The translations under genes and the position numbers were made by a program. Shown here piece after piece: positions 20,630 to 30,384 of a stretch of DNA of 64,000 nt. Numbering within the stretch: the stretch's first letter is position 1; each line of letters starts with the position of its first letter. Origin of the DNA: Begonia masoniana. Its lineage: Eukaryota; Streptophyta; Magnoliopsida; Cucurbitales; Begoniaceae. The stretch is from the NCBI GenBank assembly GCA_022432975.1, contig CM039502.1, forward strand, positions 9,946,060-10,010,059. The letters are read 5' to 3'. A model generated the notes under the pieces. The model searched no databases, was not told where the DNA came from, and was given only the letters and a program-made list of their open reading frames with translations.

Positions 20630-22765
20630 TATAAAAACAACAGAATGGCTCGAAGCCATTCTGTTGTTCGAGCGAGTGCCCGAGGGTCGAGGGCAGAACA
20701 GGGGAGAGGGGGGAAGACGCGAGCGACGATTGACCAACCTTTCACCGGTGTTTTTTGACGCTCTCTGGCCAGACGGTGGCGACGAGCAAGGTCTGGCTCT
20801 CTCCACGCACAAACCGCCTGGTAAGGCTTGGTTTCACACCTGTTTCTGTTCTGTTCATGGCCGAGGGTGAGGAGCGAGTTTGAGCTCCGATCACTGGCTA
20901 ATTTTTGGAGTTCTCGGCATGGGTTTGCCGACCCTTGGACCAGCAATGGTCGCCGAAGTGTGAGGAGCTCAATTTGAGCAGAAAACAGTGAACTCCAACT
21001 TTAGGCATTTCGGTTTTTGTGTGTGTAGCCTTGGGATTTTGGTTAGTTTATGTTAATTAGGTATGAGCGGGATTGATTGGTGAGGAAATTGGTGTGAATT
21101 GATGAAAAACCAGGAAAAGGGAAAAATTCGATTTAGGGCATAATCGGGTTTTTGCCATTTTTCCCAAGCTATGGTCGTTTGCTTTAAAATTTCTTTTGGC
21201 AGGTTAAAATAGATTATTAGAGAAGTACGTGGCCGCTGGAATCGTTTGATTCCGATATCCGACGCAAAAGTTATGGACGTTTGAAGTTTCGGGTCGGTTT
21301 TTACCGAACCCAAATTAGTGGCCCGTTTAGTTAAGTTTTAGTTGGGTTATGCTAGAAATAGTAGTTTGAGAGTAAATGGTGAATGTAAGCTTGATTTTAA
21401 TGAAGTTTGAGTAATTGTCGTAGGTCGAGCTTTAGATGGACAGGTAACCGAGTAAAACCAGCGAGCTAGAACGCCAGGTAAGTAGTGGGTAATGTTCTTT
21501 CGCCTTCGGGTCTACACCATAGAACGGTATGTTTTATTTGTTATTGTTTTTCTTCGTGTAGTGTTGTGTTATCGTTGTGCTTGGCGTTGAGTGGTGGTGT
21601 GTGTGGTATTGCATTGCATTTCTTTGAAGCATGCATCATGATGTAAAGGACGCTAGATACGCATAGCTGTATGGTTGTCGTTGTGTGTTTGTCGTTGTGA
21701 GGGTTAATAATAGTTTGTTAAAGAGTAAGGCACTTCGGTGCGGGCAATGAGTAAGGCACTTCGGTGCGGGCAATGATTAAGGCACTTCGGTGCGGGCAAA
21801 GAGTAAGGCACTTCGGTGCGGGCAATAAGTAAGGCACTTCGGTGCGAGCAACTAGTATTGTTTGGTCGTGTCGTCGTGTTGTGTTGAGTCGGTTTGTTGA
21901 GTTGCATTGGGGTGTTGTGTTGCATTGTTTGGCATGATAGTCGGTCAAAGAGTAAGGCATCCCTTTTGATGCAGGCAATAAGGCATCTTTCGATGCAGGC
22001 AGTTTTGTTAGGGTTGTGTTGCGTTGTCGTGTTGAGTGGTGTTGTGTTGTTGTGTTAAGGTTGTGTAAGGGTTGTGTGTGCATTGTACTTGTTTATATTT
22101 GTTATCCCCTATTTGCTAAGCGTAAGCTTACGTGTGTGTGTGTGTGTTCTGTGGTGTAGGTGACGACATGAGTACAGGTTAGAGCTGCGAGGAAAGCTAG
22201 GATTGGGACGCAGTCGTTGATGTACGCTATATGCCGGTGCGGGCAGTTGTCGAGACGCCTCGACCATGGTCTTCGGGGGATGTGAGGCTTTATATTTTGA
22301 TAGTTTATTTTAGATGTCTGTTTGTAGAAATGATGGGAATGCGTAACTAATTGTATTTGTTGTATATAGTCATAGTTAGGGGTGATGTGTCGCCCTATAC
22401 TGTTGACTTTCTTCACTTAGGGATGTTTGTATTTTAGTTTTCCTCCTTATTGTTATTTGGAGATTTCATATGCTGGTTATTTAAGTAAGAGGATTCTAGA
22501 TTGGTTGGGATTTGATTTTATGCAGGTATTTAGCATTTTGGATGCGCCATTTTCAGGCGTTATTTTGTCAAAATTTTCGGGGAAGACGCCGTGGTATTTA
22601 ACGGTTAGAATTAAGGGAAATTAATAAGTCTAGGCAGCTAGATATGACGTAAGAGAGTTTTGAGAGACTTAGCTTTAAATTCTGCTGTGTCAATTTTATT
22701 TAAATTTTTGGGGTTAATGTGAGCCAAGTAGTGCTCCGATTCAGGGTGGGTTCGGGGGCGTTACA
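20335..22765 (+). repeat. 3' LTR of element C
   Basis: Colinear with 15450-17896 through its whole length, with small differences including a shorter G run and a changed microsatellite (ATT/TTT, 20587-20632). Here the splice-like donor is CCAG|GTAAGT at 21478, a better match than in the 5' LTR, and the acceptor-like site ends at 22159. Confidence 0.92.
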
Positions 22766-22910
22766 CAGTCCCAACAGCTGGGCACCTTGATTGACTGTGA
22801 GGGCATTAGAGCTCGAGAGACAGCGACTCCGGGTAATCGAGGGATTGAGAGATTCCAGAAGCTCCAACCTCCCGTGTTCAACGAGCAATCGACGGATCCC
22901 TCTCAGCCGA

Positions 22911-23010
22911 NNNNNNNNNNNNNNNNNNNNNNNNNNNNNNNNNNNNNNNNNNNNNNNNNNNNNNNNNNNNNNNNNNNNNNNNNNNNNNNNNNNNNNNNNN
23001 NNNNNNNNNN
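22911..23010. other. Assembly gap (100 N)
   Basis: Exactly 100 N, the convention for a gap of unknown size. To the left is gypsy gag of element B. To the right is an A run and then a raffinose synthase exon. The two sides are not naturally contiguous, so distances across this point should not be trusted. Confidence 0.98.
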
Positions 23011-23305
23011 AAAAAAAAAAAGTCCTCCGTTGCTGCCTGACTCCGTTCAGTTCGCTCCGATCGGATTGGTGAACATGCTGAACACGGGAGGGGCGATCCA
23101 GTCGTTGAGTTCGAACGAGAAGAAGAAGTCGGTTGAAGTTGGGGTGAGAGGGAGCGGGGAGATGAGAGTTTTTGCTTCGCAGAAACCAAGAGGTTGTCTT
23201 CTCGATGGAAAAGACGCTGCGTTTGAATACGAGGATAAGATGGTGAAGATTCAGGTGCCATGGCAGAGCTGTTCGCCTACTTCCATTGTTGAGTACTTGT
23301 TCTAG
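23011..23305 (+). CDS. Raffinose synthase/galactosyltransferase family (GH36), C-terminal fragment
   Basis: The last exon of a gene whose rest is hidden by the assembly gap. About 93 residues end at TAG (23303-23305). Readable family motifs are FAPIGLVNMLNTGGAIQSL, then EVGVRGSGEMRVFASQKP, then the terminal IVEYLF, which is how plant raffinose synthase/alkaline alpha-galactosidase (seed imbibition protein) family members end. These enzymes move galactose from galactinol to sucrose or hydrolyse galactosides, in the cytosol or plastid. The subfamily cannot be decided from this tail. The frame is intact to the stop, so it may be a real gene cut only by the assembly. The leading A run next to the gap is suspect. 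Confidence 0.82.
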
Positions 23306-24746
23306 AGAGACATCCACTCTGTTTCTTAACCTCTGTTTCCTAACTATAGGCTGTATTGTATAACATATTATTTCAAGGAAAGTCTGTATTATACTAAGTT
23401 TTTATCAGTAATCCAATCCAAGCTGCTGTCATCCTTGTTCATTTTCTGTTTTTATTTTTATCAAATTATTATTTATAGCATCGTTAGTTCCGTCCCCCAA
23501 CCCCAAAATTTACTTCTTTGATTTATGTGATTTCCCCATTTTGTTAAGTCGAAAATCGAAGAGAAAAACAAAAGTCCTGTTTTCAAACAACAATGGTGAG
23601 AGGTAAATTCGTTTTTATTATGCATTTATTTAAATGCTTTGATTTGAACCTGTAAAACATGTTTAGATAGTTTTAGAAATTCAATAGAAAAAGCGCAGAA
23701 AACATGGATATCAAGATTTACGTATAAAATATTTCTGAGAAAAAATCACGGTTATAGAAGAAAGTTATTACGATCAAAATCAATATAATATACCAGAGTT
23801 TTGCAACTCAAACATCAATGTATAAAGAAACACAAAAATCTTAATATTAAATATAGGTCGACCCAGTCTAGTTAAAATTTAAATCACATCGAACTAGTGG
23901 GACATTATAGTTAACACGTTCAATTTAGACTGTGTTAAAACTAGCGGGGCTTAATCGATAGAATTATACAATTAACTTTGAAAAAACTCTCTCGAAAAGG
24001 CATGATAGTTGTAATTCTTAAAGTGAGTAGATTTGAGTTGAAGGCAAGGTATCTATTGGAAACAGCGATAGAAGAACTGATGTAAAACTGAAACAGTTGG
24101 GAAGTATTCCTACTTAGGTTATTGAACTAATCTTTCTTTTCATGTGAGTATTTGTTTTTAACTTTGAATGTGCAGGCATGACAAAGATCTATTCTTTCCA
24201 TTCTGATGAATCGAGTTATGGACAGTTTATACCTCTGAAATCACAATCATCTTAATCGATAAATCAACAAACCAAGCACGATCTTCTACGAATGATCGTT
24301 AATTGGACTCGTAATTTTGATTTCATGTATTTTGGGAAACCATTCGTCTATTTCTATTTAAAAAGTTACAACGAAATTTGTTTTTTTAGAACCCTATCAA
24401 AAAATAAAATTTTGTGTCCGATCGGATCAAGTCAGGGTCGGCTTGTAGGCAACAAGCCGATTGGTGAGATTCTCATTTCATACAATTTTCGTTCAATTCT
24501 TTTCGAAGTTAGTGGATCATTTTCCTCATAGTTAAAATCTCGACTTTTTTCAGTTCAGTCTGCTGTCCTTATAGCACCCCTATGATGCGAATAGAAATCC
24601 ATTACATAAAATAAACGAAAATTACAAACGAAATATTAAAACTAACCATTAATCTTAACAACAATGATAGATTCAGAAATCTTAATGATCTATCAAGAAT
24701 ATTTTTTCATCAATAATCATCGTAACATAACATTTCACACTGCTCT
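23306..24746. other. 3' flank of the raffinose synthase fragment and AT-rich intergenic DNA
   Basis: 23306-23440 is probably 3' untranslated sequence (T-rich with ATTGTATAAC and ATTATACTAAG stretches). From 23460 to 24741 I see only AT-rich DNA without gene, RNA or clear repeat structure. GCTCT at 24742-24746 is the target site of the next solo LTR. Confidence 0.5.
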
Positions 24747-25949
24747 TGTAATACCCGGCTTGTACGGACGTTGGATTAATATATATTATTATTATTTTAT
24801 TGTATAAAGATATTTTTGGTAAATATGTCAAATCAAGTCAGTTTTGCAAACGGAAAGCTTTATTACGATCCTAACGATTAATAAGAATTTTAAGGAATTT
24901 TTGAGAATTTTCGGAGTTATAACGCTATATTTCGAGTAAATGCATTTCTCGTAATGTAAAAGACGTTCTCGTAAAAATAGCAAACGAGGTCCGAATTGCG
25001 AACGGACAGTTTTAAATCTCAAATAATAAGTTGGATATATTGGTGAAATATGGAGATTTGGTGAAACCGAATAGCTGGATGATTAACGAACCGAGTGATG
25101 AAACTTATATAAAAATCAAAGAAGGACATTTTAGTAATTTTTCAAATCAAAATTTTAAAACTAACATAAATCTATTTCTTTCTTCATTCGTCCCTGCCTT
25201 CTTCGATTTCCAGAGAGCATTTCCTTTTCCTCCTTCGCGACTTCTCCTCTGGCCGCGGCGATTCTCTTCCAATCCGACCTCCGTTCGTTCTGTTTTCTTC
25301 GTGATTTCTCCTTCAATCGACGTTCTAGGTATGAACCTACGATCTTAGAGCTTTTATTTCGATGATTTCGGAGTTTTAAATAATTAGGTTCGTTTAGGGT
25401 TTCGATTTAAAACACGAATTAGAGTTCGTAATTAATAGGTTAGCCGTGATTAAGTATATATTGCACGTATTCGACGTTATTGGATAAAGTTAAATCAATT
25501 TGTGAAAATGTTAAAAATTAAGGATTTTCGAGATTTTAGGAATAACTCGTAAATTGGAATTTGGGGTGCCGAGCGTGAATTGCTCGAATAAATAGCCCAA
25601 TGAATTGGATTAGAACTTTAGAAAGTCTCCTTAGTTAAGATTTTGTAAATTTGGACGATCGATAGCTTAAACTCGTTTTAACGTCGATATTGTGTTTTGC
25701 TTCAGTCAAACAACGCTCGTGGACGGAGTTTGAGCTGCTTTGGACACGAGGTAAGTTCTCGTGATTCTTCTTTGGCCGATTGGCCTACACCGTACGTCGA
25801 ATGTCGTCTCGAGGTGTAACACCCGGGTTTTTTTGTTGTTTCATGTTGTATTGCATATCTGTGAAACATGCATCGTGATTTCAGTACGCTACGCTAGAGA
25901 TGAGTGTTCTGCATGGTTTGGTTGTGAGCGTAAACGTAATCAGATAAAT

Positions 25950-26175
25950 AATGTGCCTTGTCGGGATACGGTGCTGGCAGTAGCACCCCGAAGGGTAAAT
26001 AAGGTTCCTTGTCGAGATACGGTGCTGGCAGTAGTACCCCGAAGGGAACTTGATATCTGGAATAGTGTGCCTTGTCGGGATACGGTGCTGGCAGTAGTAC
26101 CCCGAAGGGAACTTGCTATCTGGAATAGTGTGCCTTGTCGGGATACAGTGCTGGCAGTAGCACCCCGAAGGGAAC
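25950..26175 (+). repeat. 63-bp tandem repeat, four copies (first short)
   Basis: Each unit contains CCTTGTCGGGATACGGTGCT, then GCAGTA and CACCCCGAAGGG, ended by GAACTTGATATCTGGAATAG in the full-length units. Because 63 is a multiple of three an open frame crosses it (25761-26189), giving a repeated VPCRDTVLAV peptide. Its position inside a solo LTR argues against a gene. Confidence 0.85.
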
Positions 26176-26192
26176 TCTATGAAGGATGATTG

Positions 26193-26638
26193 GCTAAAAT
26201 ACGTAAAGGTCGTGAGTATGAATTCCTAGACGGTTATAGGATTCTACGATCGACGAGGGAGATCATGTATGGCCATCCTAGATGGTTATGGGATGTGAGC
26301 TGTCTGGTCTTGCTCTGGTGGTTCTGAGTGTGGCCGTCCTAGACGGTTATGGGATGTGTGTCAACTCAAATCACACAGCTTATGAAATGATTAAAGCAAC
26401 GAACAGTAAACAAACGCTAAAATACGTAAATGTCGTGAGTATGAATTCCTAGACGGTTATAGAATTCTACGATCGACGAGGGAGATTATGCATGGCCATC
26501 CTAGACGGTTATGGGATGTGAGCTGTCTGGTCTTGCTCTGGTGATTTTGAGTTTGGTCGTCCTAGACGGTTATGGGATGTGTGCCTACTTAAATCACACG
26601 GCTTATGAAACGATTAAAGTAATGAACAGCAAATAAAT
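26193..26638 (+). repeat. 223-bp tandem duplication
   Basis: Copy 1 starts at 26193 and copy 2 at 26416, both with GCTAAAATACGTAAA. Each copy contains two versions of CCTAGACGGTTATGGGATGTG. The copies differ at scattered sites only. Confidence 0.8.
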
Positions 26639-28339
26639 ACAACTGACTGGTAGAAACTGCATGAGTTAGGTTGATTGCATTGTGTTGTTGTCTCATTTGT
26701 TACTCCCTACTTGCTAAGCGTAAGCTTACGTGTGTGTGTGTGTTCTGTGGTGTAGGTAACGACGCGGGTACAGGTGAGCTATGTGAGTCAGCCAAGACTT
26801 GGGAGCAGTCGGAGATGCACGGGGCGTGCCGGTGCGGGCAGTTGTCGGGGCGACTCCACCATGGTCTTCGGAGATGTGGACTTTGTATTTTGATAGCGTA
26901 TTGTAGATGTCTGTTGTTGTATATAGTTAAGTTAAGGGTGATATGTCGCCCTATATTGTGGTCTTTCTTCAATTAGGGTTGTTAATATTTTAGTTTAACT
27001 CTTTACTGCTATTTGGAGATTTCTCATGCCGTATGCTGGATAGTTGGTTGGTTAGGAGTATTCTGGAACTGTTTGGGGATTGATTTATTGCAGGTACCTA
27101 GCATTTTGGGAGGCGCCATTTTCAGGCGTTACTTTGCCGAAATTTTCAGGAAGGATGCCGTGGTGCTTAAAGGTTAGGATTAAGGGGAAGAGTCTAGGCA
27201 GCTAGGTATGACGTAAAGAGTTTCAGGAGATTTAGTTTTAAATCCTAGGGTGTTAGGTTTATTTTAAATGAGGTTTTAACGTGGAATTGGTTAGCAATGT
27301 AGCGCACCGAGCCAGAGTGGGTTCGGGGGCGTTACACGAGGAGTTTTGGAGATGCGTTTATTTGATTCTGTTTGGTTTGGGTAGTTAGGTTTTAGGAGTT
27401 TATAGTTTACGCTTTACAGTCTTGATGGTACATATTATTGCTTGTTTAATGGATGATATTGAACTGTTCACGCATCACTTGTTTTAAAGAAAAACATGAA
27501 AATGAACTTCCGCACAGAATTTTAAAGATAACGTAAAGCATAGCATTGGCCGAAAGGCGTATTGAGCATTGCATTGGCCGAAAGGCTTATTGGCCGAAAG
27601 GCGTATTGAGCATTGCATTGGCCGAAAGGCTTATTGGCCGAAAGGCGTATTGAGCATAGCATCGGCCGAAAGGCTTATTGGCCGAAAGGCGTATTGGTCA
27701 CGCGAGGTGGGGCTCAGACACGGCTGTACGTGTTGTAAGCGTGCACCCCTCGCTTCTAGCTGGAAAGAGTAGTCCGCCCGCTGGATGAGCTCTCTCCGGT
27801 TAGAGGGATAGGATCTCGGTGACACCTATTGAGCATTGCATAGTAAGATAAAATAAAGCATGATTTATCGAACTCATACGCACAGCATGCATTGCATTTA
27901 CGTAGAGCTTACTGGGATTTCATCTCATAGTGTATTGTATGGTGTAGGTGACATAGAGCCAGGTGAGGACGAGATCCCTCCACCTGAGGAGTGACGGCAG
28001 TTGACGGAGGATGGCGTGCGGTGGTGTGTTGCGCAGTCGAGGCTTATTTGACCCGTGGGGACAGTATGTATAGATTTTGAGGGTTTTAAGCTATTTTTGG
28101 ATATAATAGGAAAATTGTATAGATATTATAGGATGCTTGGATCTGATAGTTGATAGGTTTACATTTTAATATTTTTAAACGTTTTGTAATTGTTTAGTGA
28201 ATTGAAAACAGGAGGATATGTTCAATTTTTAGATATATCCACGCAGTTGGATTTCGCAAAATCCGCTGCAAGTTGTTTGAGTTTGGGTTTAAATTATAAG
28301 TTGATTATTGAAGAAATGGTGGAAAGTTACAAGTTATTT

Positions 28340-28630
28340 TGCTCTCTGGAATCGGATTCCAGAGAGCGTATCGAAGTGTTTGCTCTCTGGAATTCCAGAG
28401 AGCACTTGTTAAATAAAAACAGAGAAGAAGAGAAAACAGAAGGAGTGGCGAATGATCGCAAGGGAGCGATCGCTGCATGGTGTGCAGCGACCAATCGCTG
28501 CAGCAAGCAGCGATTGATCGCTGCTCGCTGCAGCACATGCAGCGATCAGTCGCTGCATGTAGCAGCGACTGGTCGCCGCTCGCTGCATCACATGCAGCGA
28601 TCAGTCGCTGCATGTAGCAGCGACTGGTCG
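28340..28630 (+). repeat. Enlarged palindrome block of a family B LTR
   Basis: Starts with two hairpins, GCTCTCTGGAATCGGATTCC/AGAGAGC and GCTCTCTGGAATTCCAGAGAGC-like. It continues as an array of GCAGCGATCGATCGCTGC-type dyads (TGCAGCGA and TCGCTGCA units, a dozen or so), partly as a tandem repeat of about 60 bp (28545-28630). It ends about 260 bp before the LTR 3' end. Confidence 0.8.
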
Positions 28631-28888
28631 CTGCCTCCTCTTTTGCCACGGGCTGGACTGTTTTGCCCTCCCTTTTATTATTTGTTTCTTTAATTGTTTT
28701 ATATAGTTTTAATTAATGTATTTCATTTGTTTTAAGCTGTTTTAAATGTTTTTAAAGTTAGATTTCAATTCCGATTTCGATTCTGGTTTCGATTTCGGTT
28801 TAGGTTCCGCCTAGAGTTTAGTTATAGATATTAGGTTAAAAAATATATATATAGTACGGATATTGGGTACGGTATTAGGGTCGCTACA

Positions 28889-29180
28889 GCTCTTTCTCAT
28901 CTTTCCCATCTTTAATGATCCCCTCTGACTAACTCCAATTTTCCAAAAAATTAATAAATTTTTAACTTTACAAATACATTATTTAACTTTTAAAATACTT
29001 GTGTGATTATTTTCTAACACCCTCCCCACCCTAGAGATCATGTGTTGTTTATTTATTATTTTAATTGTTTTAACAATTAATATATATCTGATCACGAAAT
29101 TTCAAATTAGTCCCTTGTTTTACTTTATTATCATTTTTTACTACACCAGTTTTTTTAATTACATTTTGATACGTCATTTC
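28889..29180. promoter_or_regulatory. Upstream region of the CCCH/RRM gene
   Basis: AT-rich sequence between the solo LTR and the gene leader, ending in a CT microsatellite (TCTCTCTCTCTCTCTCTCTG, 29179-29200) of the kind common near plant transcription starts. No certain TATA box could be picked out. The LTR insertion lies about 300 bp from the likely transcription start, so the gene has a very short native promoter. Confidence 0.4.
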
Positions 29181-30384
29181 TCTCTCTCTCTCTCTCTGCG
29201 GTTCTGTTTGCTCTTCCAGGCCTCAAACCCCCAAAACCAAACAAAGCCGGAGTCGCGAGAACATCTTCTCTGCCCTATCGGCTCTCCAGTCGATCATCAT
29301 CCCAATCTGCACCTCGATTTTAGCCGTTTAGCGATCTTGCTCCTTCTCTCGCCAATTGCTTTTCTTTAATATGTGCCTTCTGGTTCCTCTGGTTTTGTTG
29401 TTCTCCGTTACGCAGCGAAGTAGGATATTTTCGTGATTGTTTAAAAGCTACACGAGGAATTTTCTTGCTCAATTTTCAGGAATATTTTGTAAGTATTCAG
29501 TGCTTATCTCCTTACTTCAGTGGCTGTTGTGGTCGTTTGTCGGAACTCTACTATGATTTGCTATTTAAATTTAACCAGAAATCTAAAGAATCTTTTGTTC
29601 TTCCTTTGGATATTTGATAGGCATTTATGATTTTTCGTGTTTTTAATTGGTTGAATGAATTGTAGCTTAATTGCAATTTGTGTTTGAACTAAGTCTGTCT
29701 CCTGAAGATGTTCACCTGTACCCGTTGATTGCCTCACTTCCGGAAGATTCTTGTGCTCTGCCTATGAAGTAGTGGTCTTGTTGGATATTAGCTCTTTCCA
29801 TAGATTTATACTGATCTCATACTTTAGTAGCCCTTTTCGTGTTGATTGACTTAGCTATACTTCGAATGAAGTTAGCTTTTTCTGTATGTTGCTGCTATTG
29901 TGTTTGTTTAACTTACAAAGTGGACGTTTCTGATTTAAAAAAATTGTTAAAAAATCTTCTTTGACTCTTGTTAAAGCCTATGTTGAACTTTTCCTTTTTC
30001 AGATATTCAAACTGTTCGATATAGAAGTTTCCTAACCATCCTTGGTTAGAGTTGTGTATTATTAATTGCTTTTGTTTTTGGAACAGTCTCTTGAATCTTT
30101 ATTTTTTAATTCTCAATGCTCCTTTAATTTCTCTGAGCCGTAGACATTAGCTCAAACAATGTGTGTTCCTGAATCCTTAGTTGTTTATTCTCATTTTTCT
30201 CAGCTATAGATATTAGCCTGAACACTTTGTGTTGCGTCTGGACCTATCTTAGCTTATTTGTCTCTTTATTAATTAATCACAAGTTATAATAAATGTTCCT
30301 GCTCATGTTGTGGTTTGCTCACTCCACCTGATGCATATAATGTGATAACAGAGCACTCTGTATGCTGGAGAGCGATCCAAAGAA

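Larger units (their letters stand above)
15450..22765 (+). mobile_element. Element C: complete non-coding LTR element (LARD type)
   Basis: 5' LTR 15450-17896 (2,447 bp), primer-binding site TGGTATCAGAGC at 17900-17911, internal region 17897-20334 with no coding capacity, polypurine tract AAGGAGGGTGGAT at 20322-20334, 3' LTR 20335-22765 (2,431 bp). The perfect TSD is CAGTC (15445-15449 and 22766-22770). The two LTRs match with only scattered differences (three in the first 110 bp), so insertion is recent. All cis signals for replication are present but no proteins are encoded, so another element must supply them. The LTR 3' third resembles that of element A. Confidence 0.93.
12842..22910 (+). 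mobile_element. Element B: Ty3/gypsy element, truncated by the assembly gap
   Basis: 5' LTR 12842-15173 (2,332 bp, TGTAACACCCG...GTCGTTACA), primer-binding site TGGTATCAGAGC at 15178-15189, then a leader and the start of gag. The gag start is interrupted at 15449 by element C and resumes at 22766. The window reaches CAACCTCCCGTGTTCAACG (PPVFN, the same gypsy gag motif as in element A) before the run of N. Protease, RT, integrase and the 3' LTR are not seen. The LTR has the family B palindrome block (14795-14955) and the splice-like pair at 13819 and 14353. Confidence 0.85.
25815..27335 (+). mobile_element. Solo LTR related to element C, lacking its 5' half
   Basis: Begins TGTAACACCCGGG and ends GGGGCGTTACA with perfect TSD CGAGG (25810-25814 and 27336-27340), so both termini are real. 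It is only 1,521 bp. After the first 13 bases it jumps to sequence equivalent to about 16690 in element C, skipping roughly 1.2 kb of the LTR 5' half. The minisatellite position is taken by a 63-bp repeat (25950-26175) and a 223-bp tandem duplication (26193-26638). The distal third (from GCGTAAGCTTACGTG near 26717) matches element C closely. Confidence 0.9.
24747..28888 (+). mobile_element. Solo LTR, family B, containing another solo LTR
   Basis: TGTAATACCCGGCTTGTACG to GGTCGCTACA, with the perfect TSD GCTCT (24742-24746 and 28889-28893). Removing the nested insertion 25815-27335 and one CGAGG copy leaves 2,616 bp, colinear with the element B LTR. It shows the GAG|GTAAGTTCTCGTGA site at 25751, a GGCCGAAAGGC minisatellite (27545-27695), a TGGTGTAG|GTGA site ending at 27947 and an enlarged palindrome block (28340-28630). 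Confidence 0.92.

Noticed and set aside
25761..26189. 142-residue frame with four VPCRDTVLAV repeats
   Set aside because: It lies across a solo LTR boundary and its 63-bp repeat. The period keeps a frame open by chance. No start context or family.
26193..26638. CRISPR-like array or centromeric satellite
   Set aside because: Only two 223-bp units inside a solo LTR with its own TSD; eukaryotic context. No CRISPR features.
28190..28693. 167-residue frame ending in a cysteine/arginine-rich repeat
   Set aside because: It runs through the LTR palindrome array; both strands are open there because of the repeat.
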